Assembly (NCBI GenBank): GCA_030425045.1 | Contig: JAUHVL010000015.1 | Coordinates: forward strand, 1-64,000 | Direction: 5' to 3' | Origin: a bacterium | GTDB lineage: Bacteria; Bdellovibrionota; Bacteriovoracia; Bacteriovoracales; Bacteriovoracaceae | Length of the DNA stretch: 64,000 bases | Shown: positions 1 to 10,909 of the stretch, piece by piece | Layout of the letters: every line of letters begins with the position of its first letter | How positions within the stretch are numbered: the stretch's first letter is position 1 | The notes under the pieces: generated by a model | The model's input: only the letters and a program-made list of their open reading frames with translations | What the model was told of the DNA's origin: nothing | Database searches by the model: none | Translations under genes and position numbers: made by a program

Positions 1-3027
<3,027 letters not shown>

Positions 3028-3216
3028 AAAATATCCGTTTGTTTTTCTATAATTATATTTTGACTATTTTTTTATATTTTTCAAAGAGTTTTTCAGTATT
3101 TAAATTATACTTGAGCTCAATAGTCATCGACTTGGTTGTGAGATCATTTGATAAAAATAGTTTACAAAATTTTGAAATAAGGCATACTAAAAATGTATTT
3201 ACTAAAAGGATCAGAC

Positions 3217-3363
3217 ATGATGTCAATCACAAATAAATTAGGGATGATTTTTAAGATCAGTTTATTACTAGTCAGTGTCGTTATACTTGCAGAAGTTCAG
3301 GCTTATCACCAAACAACTTTTATACTAGCGTTTAATCCCCAGGTTGAATTGGCCAATAAGTAA
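3217..3363 (+). CDS. Possible small secreted peptide, 48 aa
   Basis: An ATG at 3217 follows AAAAGGA by 6 nt and opens a 48-residue frame ending at TAA 3361-3363. The product starts MMSITNKLGMIFKISLLL, continues with a hydrophobic stretch and reaches AEVQA, a good signal-peptidase-I site, leaving a mature part of about 18 residues (YHQTTF to ELANK). The last 58 nt run antisense over the 3' end of the neighbouring outer-membrane protein gene. The Shine-Dalgarno plus signal peptide is what supports it. It could also be a remnant of a truncated secreted protein. Confidence 0.35.
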   Translation: MMSITNKLGMIFKISLLLVSVVILAEVQAYHQTTFILAFNPQVELANK

Positions 3364-4388
3364 TCTAAATGTACATTCAACTTCACTAGCGGAACCCCAA
3401 TTTGTTGACCGAAAAAAAGTCTCGGTGTGATTGTGGTAGGGCTATCTGATTGTCCTAAGTCTAAATTACCTGTTAGTGATGCATTAGAAATCCCTCCACC
3501 GCTTACGGTAATAGGAGCTTGAAGACTCGTTTTTGCTTCAGCTTCTCCAAAGTTTAGATCAGCACCAGCACCAACATATGACGTAAGAGCGTAGAGATAC
3601 TGAATACCAGTTGAAAGCTCAAAAGGGATCGACCAGGTTTGAACTTCAGCACCAGCATTAACAAGAGCATTATTCGCCGTTAACGTAATACCACTTGATG
3701 TAAATGATTTGGTTTCTCTTTTACTGGTATTAAGTTTCAAATAAGATCTTTCTAAACCACTAGTAAAATCAACTCCGGTCCAGTAAAGCATTCTACCTGG
3801 AATTATGCTGTAGGGATCAATATATTTATATCTAAAGTGAACACCGAAATTACTTGATTCCGCATCAATTGTTACACCACTAGATGTTTTATCGAAATCA
3901 GAAAGAGGAGAGAAGTTAAAAAAGACTTTGAGTTTATCTAGTGATATTCCCCATTTGTCTTCAAAGTAGCCACCCCAATCAAAAATCCCCATATTAATAC
4001 CACCCATGAGAACTAATGGCTGAACACCGATACCTCTTAATTGATTACCATCGACATCTCCAGAGATAACATCACTAAATCCATTATTTCCAAGATCAGC
4101 ACCAATGCCAATACCAGTTTGGACAATGAAAAGATCGATATCATTAGCATAATCGGTACCAACAGCTTTACCAGCGGCAATGGTTGCATTTGCCATCCCT
4201 TTTAGATAAGAGCTGGCGTCAGCATCAGGAAGGTCATTATTAATATCTGTTTCGTATTGTGAAATAAGACTTTGAACAGAAGAATTTGAACAGTCACTCC
4301 CCGAACAGGTGATGCTAAAAGGACCGGCAAAAACATTGGACGAGAAAATGAAAAAAGTTATGGCCAGTAGATAGTTGATTTTTAACAT
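3306..4388 (-). CDS. Outer-membrane beta-barrel-like secreted protein
   Basis: The ATG at 4388 is preferred because AAGGAAT lies 6 nt upstream; a longer in-frame start at 4415 would put a polar KKKE stretch before the signal peptide. The protein begins MLKINYLLAITFFIF with cleavage predicted after NVFA. The mature N-terminus carries a close Cys pair (SITCSGSDC). The rest alternates Gly/Ser turns with amphipathic strands and ends in IKVVW, a terminal aromatic typical of BAM-assembled barrels. I do not recognise a named family. Porin or lipid-transport roles are possible but cannot be separated from sequence alone. The next gene is divergent with a 90-bp spacer. Confidence 0.8.
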   Translation of the reverse strand: MLKINYLLAITFFIFSSNVFAGPFSITCSGSDCSNSSVQSLISQYETDINNDLPDADASSYLKGMANATIAAGKAVGTDYANDIDLFIVQTGIGIGADLGNNGFSDVISGDVDGNQLRGIGVQPLVLMGGINMGIFDWGGYFEDKWGISLDKLKVFFNFSPLSDFDKTSSGVTIDAESSNFGVHFRYKYIDPYSIIPGRMLYWTGVDFTSGLERSYLKLNTSKRETKSFTSSGITLTANNALVNAGAEVQTWSIPFELSTGIQYLYALTSYVGAGADLNFGEAEAKTSLQAPITVSGGGISNASLTGNLDLGQSDSPTTITPRLFFGQQIGVPLVKLNVHLDYLLANSTWGLNASIKVVW

Positions 4389-4478
4389 CGGTAATTCCTT
4401 TTTTTTGTATACCAATAGCTTACATAAATTTAAAAAATTTTAAAGGCGTGAATTCTTGTCCATGTTAAAATCATAGAT

Positions 4479-4874
4479 ATGAGATTTTTACTTTTTCTAA
4501 TTTTTCTTTTTTCTTGCTCTAAAAATGAAACAATAGGACCCAAAGAAATGTGGGCCATGGCAACTGCTGTAGAGCCTAATATTGAGTTAGTGGCCATTCC
4601 TAACCACGAAACAGAAAGAAGAGTACTTTGTTCACACTACCTTCGTGAAGGATGTATTCTTGGAAGCGGTAAGCGTATAAAAGTTAGATTGGTTGAACTT
4701 CTTGTGATTCAGTATGAAACTGAAAAACAAGCTTGTTTGGCGGCAAAAAGTATCGGACAGTGGTACTCCGCCAATTGGCTCTTTGATGATGTCACTAATG
4801 AGCCTGTTTTAGAATCATATGTTGTAGAGGCTTTTAGTGCAAAAAAGCCCCTACAAAATGAAAATTGCGATTAA
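4479..4874 (+). CDS. Small lipoprotein, 131 aa
   Basis: A very short signal peptide (MRFLLFLIFLFSC) ends in an FLFSC lipobox, so Cys13 should be acylated. The mature part is compact, with a CSHYLREGC motif whose two cysteines probably form a disulfide, further Cys residues and a mixed alpha/beta composition. No known domain is recognised. A TAAAAT at 4466-4471 lies only 7 nt before the ATG and there is no Shine-Dalgarno, so the mRNA may be leaderless. It converges with the dksA-like gene, leaving 1 nt between the two stops. Confidence 0.75.
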   Translation: MRFLLFLIFLFSCSKNETIGPKEMWAMATAVEPNIELVAIPNHETERRVLCSHYLREGCILGSGKRIKVRLVELLVIQYETEKQACLAAKSIGQWYSANWLFDDVTNEPVLESYVVEAFSAKKPLQNENCD

Positions 4875-4875
4875 A

Positions 4876-5316
4876 TTATCTTCGGCCTATCTCGTTGAGA
4901 GTTTTACCTAAAGACTTTGACTTTAAATGAAAGAAGTTACTTTTTTCTTCCATCTCTGCTTCCTCTTTACAACCAATACAAAGTTCAGCTGTAGGTCTAG
5001 CATTAAGTCTTTCAAAGGTAATGACAGATGCACACTCATCACAGAGTCCGTAAGAGTCATCGTTAAATTTTAAGAGTGCTTTATCGATTTTTTTTAGAAA
5101 AAAGTTTTCACGATTTCTAAAACGTAATTCGTGTGAAGCTTGAATGTTGATTGATGCTTCGTCTACTGGGTCAGAAAGTTCATTTTTATCGAGATAGTAT
5201 TTTGCTTGATCAGCATCTCGATTAATGATTTTTTCTTTTTCGCCTAGTAGTTTGTTTTGAAGTGCCTTCAGCTGCCTATCGCTGAGATGGCCGTTTTGTC
5301 TCTTGGTTGTCCCCAT
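4876..5316 (-). CDS. DksA/TraR-family zinc-finger transcription regulator
   Basis: DksA-type proteins insert a coiled coil into the RNA polymerase secondary channel and modulate ppGpp-sensitive promoters. The N-terminal two thirds is charged and helical (RQLKALQNKLLGEKE, then ELSDPVDEAS, the usual coiled-coil and tip region). The C-terminal third has the zinc finger CDEC-x18-CIGC within YGLCDECASVITFERLNA. ATG 5316 is chosen because AGGAG lies 8 nt upstream; a TTG at 5322 sits too close to it. The tip DPVDEAS keeps acidic residues but is not the exact DxxDxA of E. coli DksA, so another TraR/DksA subfamily is possible. Confidence 0.85.
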   Translation of the reverse strand: MGTTKRQNGHLSDRQLKALQNKLLGEKEKIINRDADQAKYYLDKNELSDPVDEASINIQASHELRFRNRENFFLKKIDKALLKFNDDSYGLCDECASVITFERLNARPTAELCIGCKEEAEMEEKSNFFHLKSKSLGKTLNEIGRR

Positions 5317-5560
5317 AAACAATACTCCTGCCAGATCGCTTTTCTAAAAAAACGATAGTTGTTGTATGTGTTAGTTAGTGAAGTAATTTATCTCTTTTAA
5401 AAAATAATCTTATCGTCCTGATGAAATTAATTTTTCTCAAGTGATGATGTCTCGCCTAAACTTTCACTAACGCTTTAGAAAAATCTTATATTTAGAATAA
5501 AACGTAAAGTTTTTTGTTTCTAACAAAGAGTGACTTTTTTTTTATGCATGGAGAAATTTT

Positions 5561-5899
5561 TTAAAAAAGTTTTCCACAATAGGGACAAAGTTTCCAAAAT
5601 TGAAGGTCTAAAAGTTTTCCACATGAGCATTCGTGTTTTACTTCGAGATCGGCGAAAAGCTCACTCCCTGCTGCAAAGAGATCTTTTCTAACGGCTTTAA
5701 TTGTCAGCGAATTTGCTTCATAGGTGTTAACGAGAAAAGGATGTGGTTTAAATTTTGCTGGAGAAATCTTTTCATTCACAAGTAATTTCACATCAGTTTC
5801 TGTGGCATTATTATGATTGAAATGCTGTTGGCCAACAGAGTTTTCCACATTTTTTAGACGGTTTAATTGTTCATTTGGATCAAAGAAATCATTACTCAT
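5561..5899 (-). CDS. Small protein with C-terminal zinc ribbon
   Basis: A 112-residue soluble protein. The N-terminal 80 residues are polar with no recognised motif. The C-terminus carries CSCGKLLDLQFWKLCPYCGK, a CxC...CPYCG arrangement typical of a zinc ribbon, so a nucleic-acid or protein interaction role is likely. No Shine-Dalgarno is visible before ATG 5899. It is a single-gene unit between the dksA-like gene and the divergent queE. Confidence 0.65.
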   Translation of the reverse strand: MSNDFFDPNEQLNRLKNVENSVGQQHFNHNNATETDVKLLVNEKISPAKFKPHPFLVNTYEANSLTIKAVRKDLFAAGSELFADLEVKHECSCGKLLDLQFWKLCPYCGKLF

Positions 5900-5954
5900 A
5901 GTGATATTTTTGCATAATTAGCAAAATTTACAAGCTGGGATATGCTGCTTTTGG

Positions 5955-5973
5955 ACAAATCAGATTGATTTGT
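5955..5973 (+). promoter_or_regulatory. Perfect 8-bp hairpin upstream of queE
   Basis: ACAAATCA, a 3-nt loop (GAT) and TGATTTGT form a perfect inverted repeat 27 nt before the queE start. A second shorter repeat, TTTTGC-7-GCAAAA, lies at 5908-5926. Either could be an operator or a 5' leader hairpin. The sequence does not match the preQ1-I riboswitch core. Confidence 0.4.
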
Positions 5974-5999
5974 GTTAAAAGCACTGCGTTGGAGAAAAA

Positions 6000-6695
6000 A
6001 TGAGTATAGCTGATATTCACGCCATTTATTTAGCGACAGAAGGAGAGGGGATCAATTTAGGAATTCCACAGGTCTTTGTACGCTTTCAGGGCTGCTCTAT
6101 TGGTTGTGTTAATTGTGACTCGATGGAAACGTGGGAGTTTGATAGTGGTCGACCAATGCTTTTTTCTCAGGTGATTGATGAAATTTCTCGTGTTGGTCAA
6201 AATGGTTTAATTAAAAGAGTTTCATTTACAGGTGGAGATCCTCTTCATCCTAAACACAGAGTAGCTTTAACGACGTTAATCGATAAACTAAAAGCTAAGG
6301 GTTATTGGATAAATATTGAAGCTGCTGGAACAGTCATCGTCGATGAAGTTTTTGATAAGTTAGACTTTATTTCTTTTGATATCAAAACTCCCTCAACAGG
6401 CGTTCGGTTTAATCCTAGGTTATTAAATAAAATGATGGATCAGTATTCTGATAAATTTCAGCTTAAAGCTGTAGTAGATAATCGTCAGGACTTTGATTTT
6501 ATCAGTAAACTCTATGATCAATTTTCGAGCAAAAATGTAAACTGGTGTATTACTCCTGGATTTATGAAAGGAGAGACACTTCCAAAAGAAAAAATACTTC
6601 AAATTATGGATTGGAATATTGCTGACGGTGGGAAGTTTAGAGTGATTTGTCAGCAACATAAGTTTCTTTTTGGTGCCGATCGTACAAACGTTTAA
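6000..6695 (+). CDS. queE: 7-carboxy-7-deazaguanine synthase (radical SAM)
   Basis: QueE converts 6-carboxy-tetrahydropterin to 7-carboxy-7-deazaguanine in the preQ0/queuosine pathway. Cys32, Cys36 and Cys39 (CSIGCVNC) form the CX3CX2C motif for the radical SAM 4Fe-4S cluster. The N-terminus has the family pattern IYLATEGEGINLGIPQVFVR, and FTGGDPLHP is the SAM-binding GGxP-like block. INIEAAGT and ISFDIKTPSTG are further typical QueE blocks. Its 231 residues fit the family. The start ATG follows GGAG by 6 nt. The stop abuts the convergent cinA stop with no gap. Confidence 0.93.
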   Translation: MSIADIHAIYLATEGEGINLGIPQVFVRFQGCSIGCVNCDSMETWEFDSGRPMLFSQVIDEISRVGQNGLIKRVSFTGGDPLHPKHRVALTTLIDKLKAKGYWINIEAAGTVIVDEVFDKLDFISFDIKTPSTGVRFNPRLLNKMMDQYSDKFQLKAVVDNRQDFDFISKLYDQFSSKNVNWCITPGFMKGETLPKEKILQIMDWNIADGGKFRVICQQHKFLFGADRTNV

Positions 6696-7955
6696 TTAGT
6701 ATTCTTCAATTGCCTCTAAAATCAAAAAAAGTGCTTGATGAGCAAACCGAGATCTGAGGAGAGTTCTTTCTCCGTAGAATTGGAATTTGAAAGGTTTTTC
6801 GATTGTTCCATTTTTTGTTGCGACGGCCATATGAACGGTCCCAACAGGTTTCTCTTCAGTACCGCCACCAGGACCTGCAATTCCCGTGATACTAAAACCT
6901 AGGTTACAATGAAGGATATTAAAAACACCCTTGGCCATGGCCTGCGCTGTTTCTGAACTTACTGCTCCATAGTGCTCTAGGGTTTCACTGGGAACCCCAA
7001 GAAGGGATATTTTGGCGTTATTGTGATAGCTTACAACAGAGCCTATAAACACATCACTACATCCCGGAACATCAGTTATTTGCTTACCAAGTAAACCACC
7101 AGTACAAGATTCAGCAAGACCTATGGTTAGGCTTTTTTCTCTGGCCTTTTTGAGTACATATGAAGGGAGTGGTTCATCTCCCCATTGCCAGACGTAAGGA
7201 GCGAGTAAGCTTTTATCAATATAAGCTTTGAACTGTTCTAAATACTGTTCTTTGTGTTGGTTTTTATCGCTATCGATTGTGATGACAAGGTCAATCCCCA
7301 TGATTTGAGGGAGTGAACTTGGTGAACCATACTTTTTCATTTCATCCCAAAGCTCCGGCATCATTGAAAACATTTTTTCTTCGTGAATTCCTTTTGTTCT
7401 GAGTGTGATGGATTCAATTCTTTGAGAGTTATTTTGTGGAAAGTATTTTTTTAAAATCTTAGTCCATAACTGGCCGGCCATAGCTTGAAGTTCTCTTGGA
7501 ACTCCGGGAGCACAAAGAAGTAGTTTATTGTCTTTAGATTTTAAAAGACCTGGAGCGAGACCAGCAGGATTTTCTATCGCCTCAAAGCCTTCTGGTATCA
7601 TATGGTAATGATTTAGTTCTGGATCCCAAGTACGTTTGATTCTTTGATAATGCTGTGTTGTCAGTTTTCTAGCGTTTTCACATTCCTTGATTTTTGCATT
7701 AAAAAAATTAGCGAGAATGTCTTTTGTCATATCATCGAGTGTCGGCCCAAGGCCCCCGGTGGTGATAACCAGGTCTGATTTATTCCAAGCCGATGTAAGT
7801 GCTTCTTGAACGGCTTCGTGATGATCTGGAACGACCACCATCTGAAGATTTTGAAACCCATTTTCTTTTAACCATTTAGATAAATAATGTCCGTTAGCAT
7901 CTCTGGTTCTTCCATTAAGTATTTCATTTCCTATAATTATAATTGATGTTTTCAT
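6696..7955 (-). CDS. cinA: CinA: N-terminal MoCF-like domain plus NMN amidohydrolase domain
   Basis: Full-length two-domain CinA. Residues 1-170 are the COG1058 domain (IIIGNEILNGRTRDANG, TTGGLGPTLDDMTKD), and about 255-419 are the PncC domain with LAESCTGGLLGKQITDVPG, VVSYHNNAK and TGIAGPGGGTEEKPVGTV. The C-terminal enzyme deamidates nicotinamide mononucleotide for NAD salvage; the N-terminal domain has ADP-ribose/NADH pyrophosphatase activity in some species. Length 419 is standard. There is no clear Shine-Dalgarno before ATG 7955. It is divergent from the COG2509 gene, with a perfect palindrome between them. Confidence 0.95.
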   Translation of the reverse strand: MKTSIIIIGNEILNGRTRDANGHYLSKWLKENGFQNLQMVVVPDHHEAVQEALTSAWNKSDLVITTGGLGPTLDDMTKDILANFFNAKIKECENARKLTTQHYQRIKRTWDPELNHYHMIPEGFEAIENPAGLAPGLLKSKDNKLLLCAPGVPRELQAMAGQLWTKILKKYFPQNNSQRIESITLRTKGIHEEKMFSMMPELWDEMKKYGSPSSLPQIMGIDLVITIDSDKNQHKEQYLEQFKAYIDKSLLAPYVWQWGDEPLPSYVLKKAREKSLTIGLAESCTGGLLGKQITDVPGCSDVFIGSVVSYHNNAKISLLGVPSETLEHYGAVSSETAQAMAKGVFNILHCNLGFSITGIAGPGGGTEEKPVGTVHMAVATKNGTIEKPFKFQFYGERTLLRSRFAHQALFLILEAIEEY

Positions 7956-7992
7956 AGCGGCTTTTGTTTTGTATTAACGATTCAATTCTTTT

Positions 7993-8026
7993 CTCTTTTG
8001 GAAAAGAGTCAATAGACGAGTATAAT
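7993..8026 (+). promoter_or_regulatory. Promoter with palindromic -35 region between cinA and flavoprotein gene
   Basis: A perfect 16-bp palindrome (CTCTTTTGGAAAAGAG, 7993-8008) overlaps a -35-like TTGGAA (7998-8003). A consensus TATAAT lies at 8021-8026, 17 bp downstream. Predicted initiation near 8033 is 2 nt before the ATG at 8035, so the transcript should be essentially leaderless. The palindrome also lies upstream of the divergent cinA, so a dimeric regulator could act on both. Confidence 0.6.
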
Positions 8027-8034
8027 TTAGTACG

Positions 8035-9579
8035 ATGAGTAAGAGACTTCAATTAACTTTAAAAATAAATTTAGATTTAGATCAATTTCTAAAAGAGAAC
8101 CATCCTGATATTGTTGATTACAGAATCTTATCTGAAGCTTTAGATGCCAGAGGGGCAAATCAAGGAAAAACCCCAAAGTTTAATTATACGCTAGAAGTCA
8201 TTCGTCGTGGAGAAACGTTTGAACAGACAGTCGAAAAATTCGATACAATAAAAACCTCTGCGAGACCAATTATTGTTGGTGCAGGACCAGCAGGTTTATT
8301 TGCGGCACTTCGTTTTGTCGAGTACGGAATAAAACCGTTTATTATCGAGCGAGGGGCCAGATCTCAAAAAAGAATGAAAAAGATAGCTCGTCATTGGCGA
8401 TACGGTGAATTTGATCGTGAGACCAATGTTTGTTTTGGTGAAGGAGGGGCCGGGCTTTTTAGTGATGGTAAACTTATTACACGGGTTAAATCAGGATATA
8501 TTAATTATGTCATGAATAAACTTGTCGATTTTGGTGCTCCCGCAGAAATTGCATATCAAACAAATCCACACCTTGGTTCAAATAAAATTCGAGCGTTGAT
8601 AGAGAAAATTACCACTTTTTTAGAATCTCATGGAGTTGAAATTTTAACTGATTCAAGAGTCAGTAATATTCTTTTTGAGGATAAGAAAGTTGTTGGTATT
8701 GAAATTGAAGATGGAAAGAAAATATTTAGTGAACATGTTGTTTTGGCCACAGGTCACTCCGCTGATGATATTTATAAAGTTTTAAAAAATGAAAATGTAA
8801 GGATGAAAAAAAAGGACTTCGCCGTTGGTGTAAGAGTAGAGCATCCTAGGAAAGAAATAAATAGATTGCAATATGGCAGTTTTGAAGATCATCCTAAGTT
8901 AGATACGGCCAGGTATCGTTTATCTTATCACATACCAGAAAGTGATAGAGGTTGTTATAGCTTTTGTATGTGCCCTGGAGGTTATGTATTATCTTCAGGA
9001 ACTGATGCCGATGGTATTGTTGTCAATGGAATGTCCAATTACAGAAGAAATTCTCCTTGGTCGAATTCTGCGTTTGTTATCACTGTTAAATCTGGGCAAG
9101 ACTTTCAATTTGATGATGTTTTAGATGGGTTAAAATTTCAAAGAGCTATTGAAAAAGAGGCTTTTTCTCTTTCAAAAAATACTTCATCGGGAAAAGAGAT
9201 ACCGAGTCAGTTGATGAAGGATTTTTTAAAAGATAAAAAAAGCTCTTCACTACCTACGAATAGTTGTCCATCAGGCGTTTTTAGTTATGACCTAAATGAA
9301 TTGGTTCCACAATTTATTTCTGAAAGTTTAAAAACGGGATTTGATAAGTTTAATAAATTCTTGCCAGGATTTATTTCTGATAATGCTCTATTGCTAGCAC
9401 CAGAAACGAGAACGTCATCTCCGCTAACGATTGAGCGAGATAGAACCTCACTTGAATCAATTTCTCACTCTGGATTGTTTCCCTGTGGTGAAGGTGCTGG
9501 TTATGCCGGGGGGATTACATCAGCGGCCATTGATGGAATCAAAGTAGCGGAAAAAATTAAGGAGCTGATAAAGACTTAA
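8035..9579 (+). CDS. COG2509-type FAD-dependent dehydrogenase
   Basis: The N-terminal 75 residues are the small domain of this family, followed by an FAD-binding Rossmann motif IIVGAGPAGLFAALRF near residues 80-95. Family blocks are NVCFGEGGAGLFSDGKL, VLATGHSADDIY, FAVGVRVEHP, the Cys-containing CYSFCMCPGG, and a C-terminal CGEGAGYAGGITSAAIDG that closes the FAD site. Length 514 is typical. The substrate of these flavoproteins is not established. Start ATG 8035 has no Shine-Dalgarno but an excellent promoter immediately upstream. Its 3' end overlaps the convergent haem lipoprotein gene by 23 nt. Confidence 0.88.
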   Translation: MSKRLQLTLKINLDLDQFLKENHPDIVDYRILSEALDARGANQGKTPKFNYTLEVIRRGETFEQTVEKFDTIKTSARPIIVGAGPAGLFAALRFVEYGIKPFIIERGARSQKRMKKIARHWRYGEFDRETNVCFGEGGAGLFSDGKLITRVKSGYINYVMNKLVDFGAPAEIAYQTNPHLGSNKIRALIEKITTFLESHGVEILTDSRVSNILFEDKKVVGIEIEDGKKIFSEHVVLATGHSADDIYKVLKNENVRMKKKDFAVGVRVEHPRKEINRLQYGSFEDHPKLDTARYRLSYHIPESDRGCYSFCMCPGGYVLSSGTDADGIVVNGMSNYRRNSPWSNSAFVITVKSGQDFQFDDVLDGLKFQRAIEKEAFSLSKNTSSGKEIPSQLMKDFLKDKKSSSLPTNSCPSGVFSYDLNELVPQFISESLKTGFDKFNKFLPGFISDNALLLAPETRTSSPLTIERDRTSLESISHSGLFPCGEGAGYAGGITSAAIDGIKVAEKIKELIKT

Positions 9580-10762
9580 CCCAGTTATCTAAAACTTGAA
9601 AGTCTTGTTGGGTAAATCCGTTATTTCCTTTTGGCATCAAGCCGACGCCGGTATAGGGATTAAATTTTGTAATATTGATGAGTAACGAAGCTTCAGGTCT
9701 TCCCGGTTGTACGAGACCTTGAGTGATATAATCTTGCTCAGTATAGTTGGCCCAACCGTTATGATAACCAGTGTGGCAGCTTACGCAGTACTTTTTTATT
9801 GTGGCCACAGCATCTTGCGGAACCGGTACTGGTGTCGGAGCTGGGATCGGAGCTGGCGTCGGAGCTGGTGTAGGAGCTGGTGTAGGAGCTGGTGTAGGAG
9901 CTGGCGTAGGAGCTGGGTTTCCTAAATCTGTAACCCAGTCATTTAGAATATCAAAATCAGCTTGAGAAAACCCATTATCACCTTTAGGCATAAGTTCAAC
10001 GCCTGAATAGGGATTATACTTTGTGATATTAATTAAGAGTGATGCTTCAGGCCTTCCCGGTTGTACCAGGCCATTATTAATATAGTCTTGTTCGCTATAA
10101 GCAGACCATCCATTATGGTAACCAGTATGACAACTAATACAATATTTTTGAACCACCCCAATTGCTGTTGTTGGATTTGTCGGTATAGGAGTTGGGCTTG
10201 GTGTAGGGGAAGGTGTGGGGGTCGGTGTAGATGGAGGTCCAAGTTCAGAAGCTTTCACGCTTAAAATAAAGTCATAAATTTTTTGTCTCTCAACATTATC
10301 AAGCATTCTGGTTGGGGGCATATTTTCAGCGCCCCGTCCTGCCGATACACCACTACCATTTAAGCGGTAATAAATTTTTGAATCACTTGGGTTCTCCGGA
10401 AAAATATAACCAGCATAAACAAGATCACTTACTGATACATTAAAGTTTCCGTAGGCAGAACCTGTGTTATGACAGCTAAAACAACTATTTCTTAATATTT
10501 CGTAAAACTCTATTTCTTCTTTTGATATTTGAACATTGGGGTTGGGGTTGGGGTTTGGATTACCACTTGAATCATCTTTAAAAGTATCAACTGTTGTATT
10601 AGTGACCAATTGGTCATTATATTCTAGTGATGTTTTTTCAGGTCCTTCTTTGATCGGTGAAGGGATACAGCTTTGAAACAAGAAAAATATCATTAAGCTG
10701 TTAATAATGACTATTAATCGATGTTTTCTAGATTGTTTTTCTGTTTTATTCAACACTTCCAC
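9557..10762 (-). CDS. Three-CxxCH cytochrome-c-like lipoprotein with Pro/Thr linkers
   Basis: A signal peptide (hydrophobic [11 protein letters not shown]) leads to a lipobox FQSC. Three c-haem sites follow: CFSCH, then CISCH and CVSCH in two near-identical modules of about 75 residues. Those modules share [12 protein letters not shown], a [18 protein letters not shown] block and an LMPKG segment whose Met could be the distal haem ligand. The modules are separated by Asn/Pro and Thr/Pro repeats, which look like extended periplasmic or surface spacers. It therefore looks like an envelope electron-transfer lipoprotein. The start is uncertain: GTG 10762 is the longest, and TTG 10753 is possible with GGAAG close by. 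The module recurs in the gene at 14556. Confidence 0.8.
   Translation of the reverse strand: MEVLNKTEKQSRKHRLIVIINSLMIFFLFQSCIPSPIKEGPEKTSLEYNDQLVTNTTVDTFKDDSSGNPNPNPNPNVQISKEEIEFYEILRNSCFSCHNTGSAYGNFNVSVSDLVYAGYIFPENPSDSKIYYRLNGSGVSAGRGAENMPPTRMLDNVERQKIYDFILSVKASELGPPSTPTPTPSPTPSPTPIPTNPTTAIGVVQKYCISCHTGYHNGWSAYSEQDYINNGLVQPGRPEASLLINITKYNPYSGVELMPKGDNGFSQADFDILNDWVTDLGNPAPTPAPTPAPTPAPTPAPTPAPIPAPTPVPVPQDAVATIKKYCVSCHTGYHNGWANYTEQDYITQGLVQPGRPEASLLINITKFNPYTGVGLMPKGNNGFTQQDFQVLDNWVKSLSAP
9837..9916. repeat. 12-bp tandem repeat encoding Thr-Pro-Ala-Pro linker
   Basis: The core GGAGCTGG recurs every 12 bp at 9837, 9849, 9861, 9873, 9885, 9897 and 9909, with variable 4-bp spacers (GATC, CGTC, TGTA, CGTA). 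On the minus strand it encodes the alternating Pro linker between haem modules two and three of the lipoprotein. Copy number could vary by slippage without changing the frame. Confidence 0.9.
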
Positions 10763-10909
10763 GACCAGTTAAAAAATATCACTCTATCCTTATCGGGATT
10801 TAGTAAGAAAACTTAATTTTTAAACTTAACTGATGAAAATTCTTGAATTTGCTTTACAGAGTAGTTTGCTAATCAGAGAATATTTTATGCACAAATTCTG
10901 GGGTAATCG

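Noticed and set aside
5900-5999. preQ1 riboswitch upstream of queE
   Set aside because: Only simple inverted repeats are present; no C-rich loop and A-rich tail arrangement of preQ1-I was found.
9707-9965. Plus-strand frames rich in Arg-Ser-Trp or Gly-Ala-Val
   Set aside because: Shadows of the 12-bp repeat that encodes the Pro linker on the minus strand.
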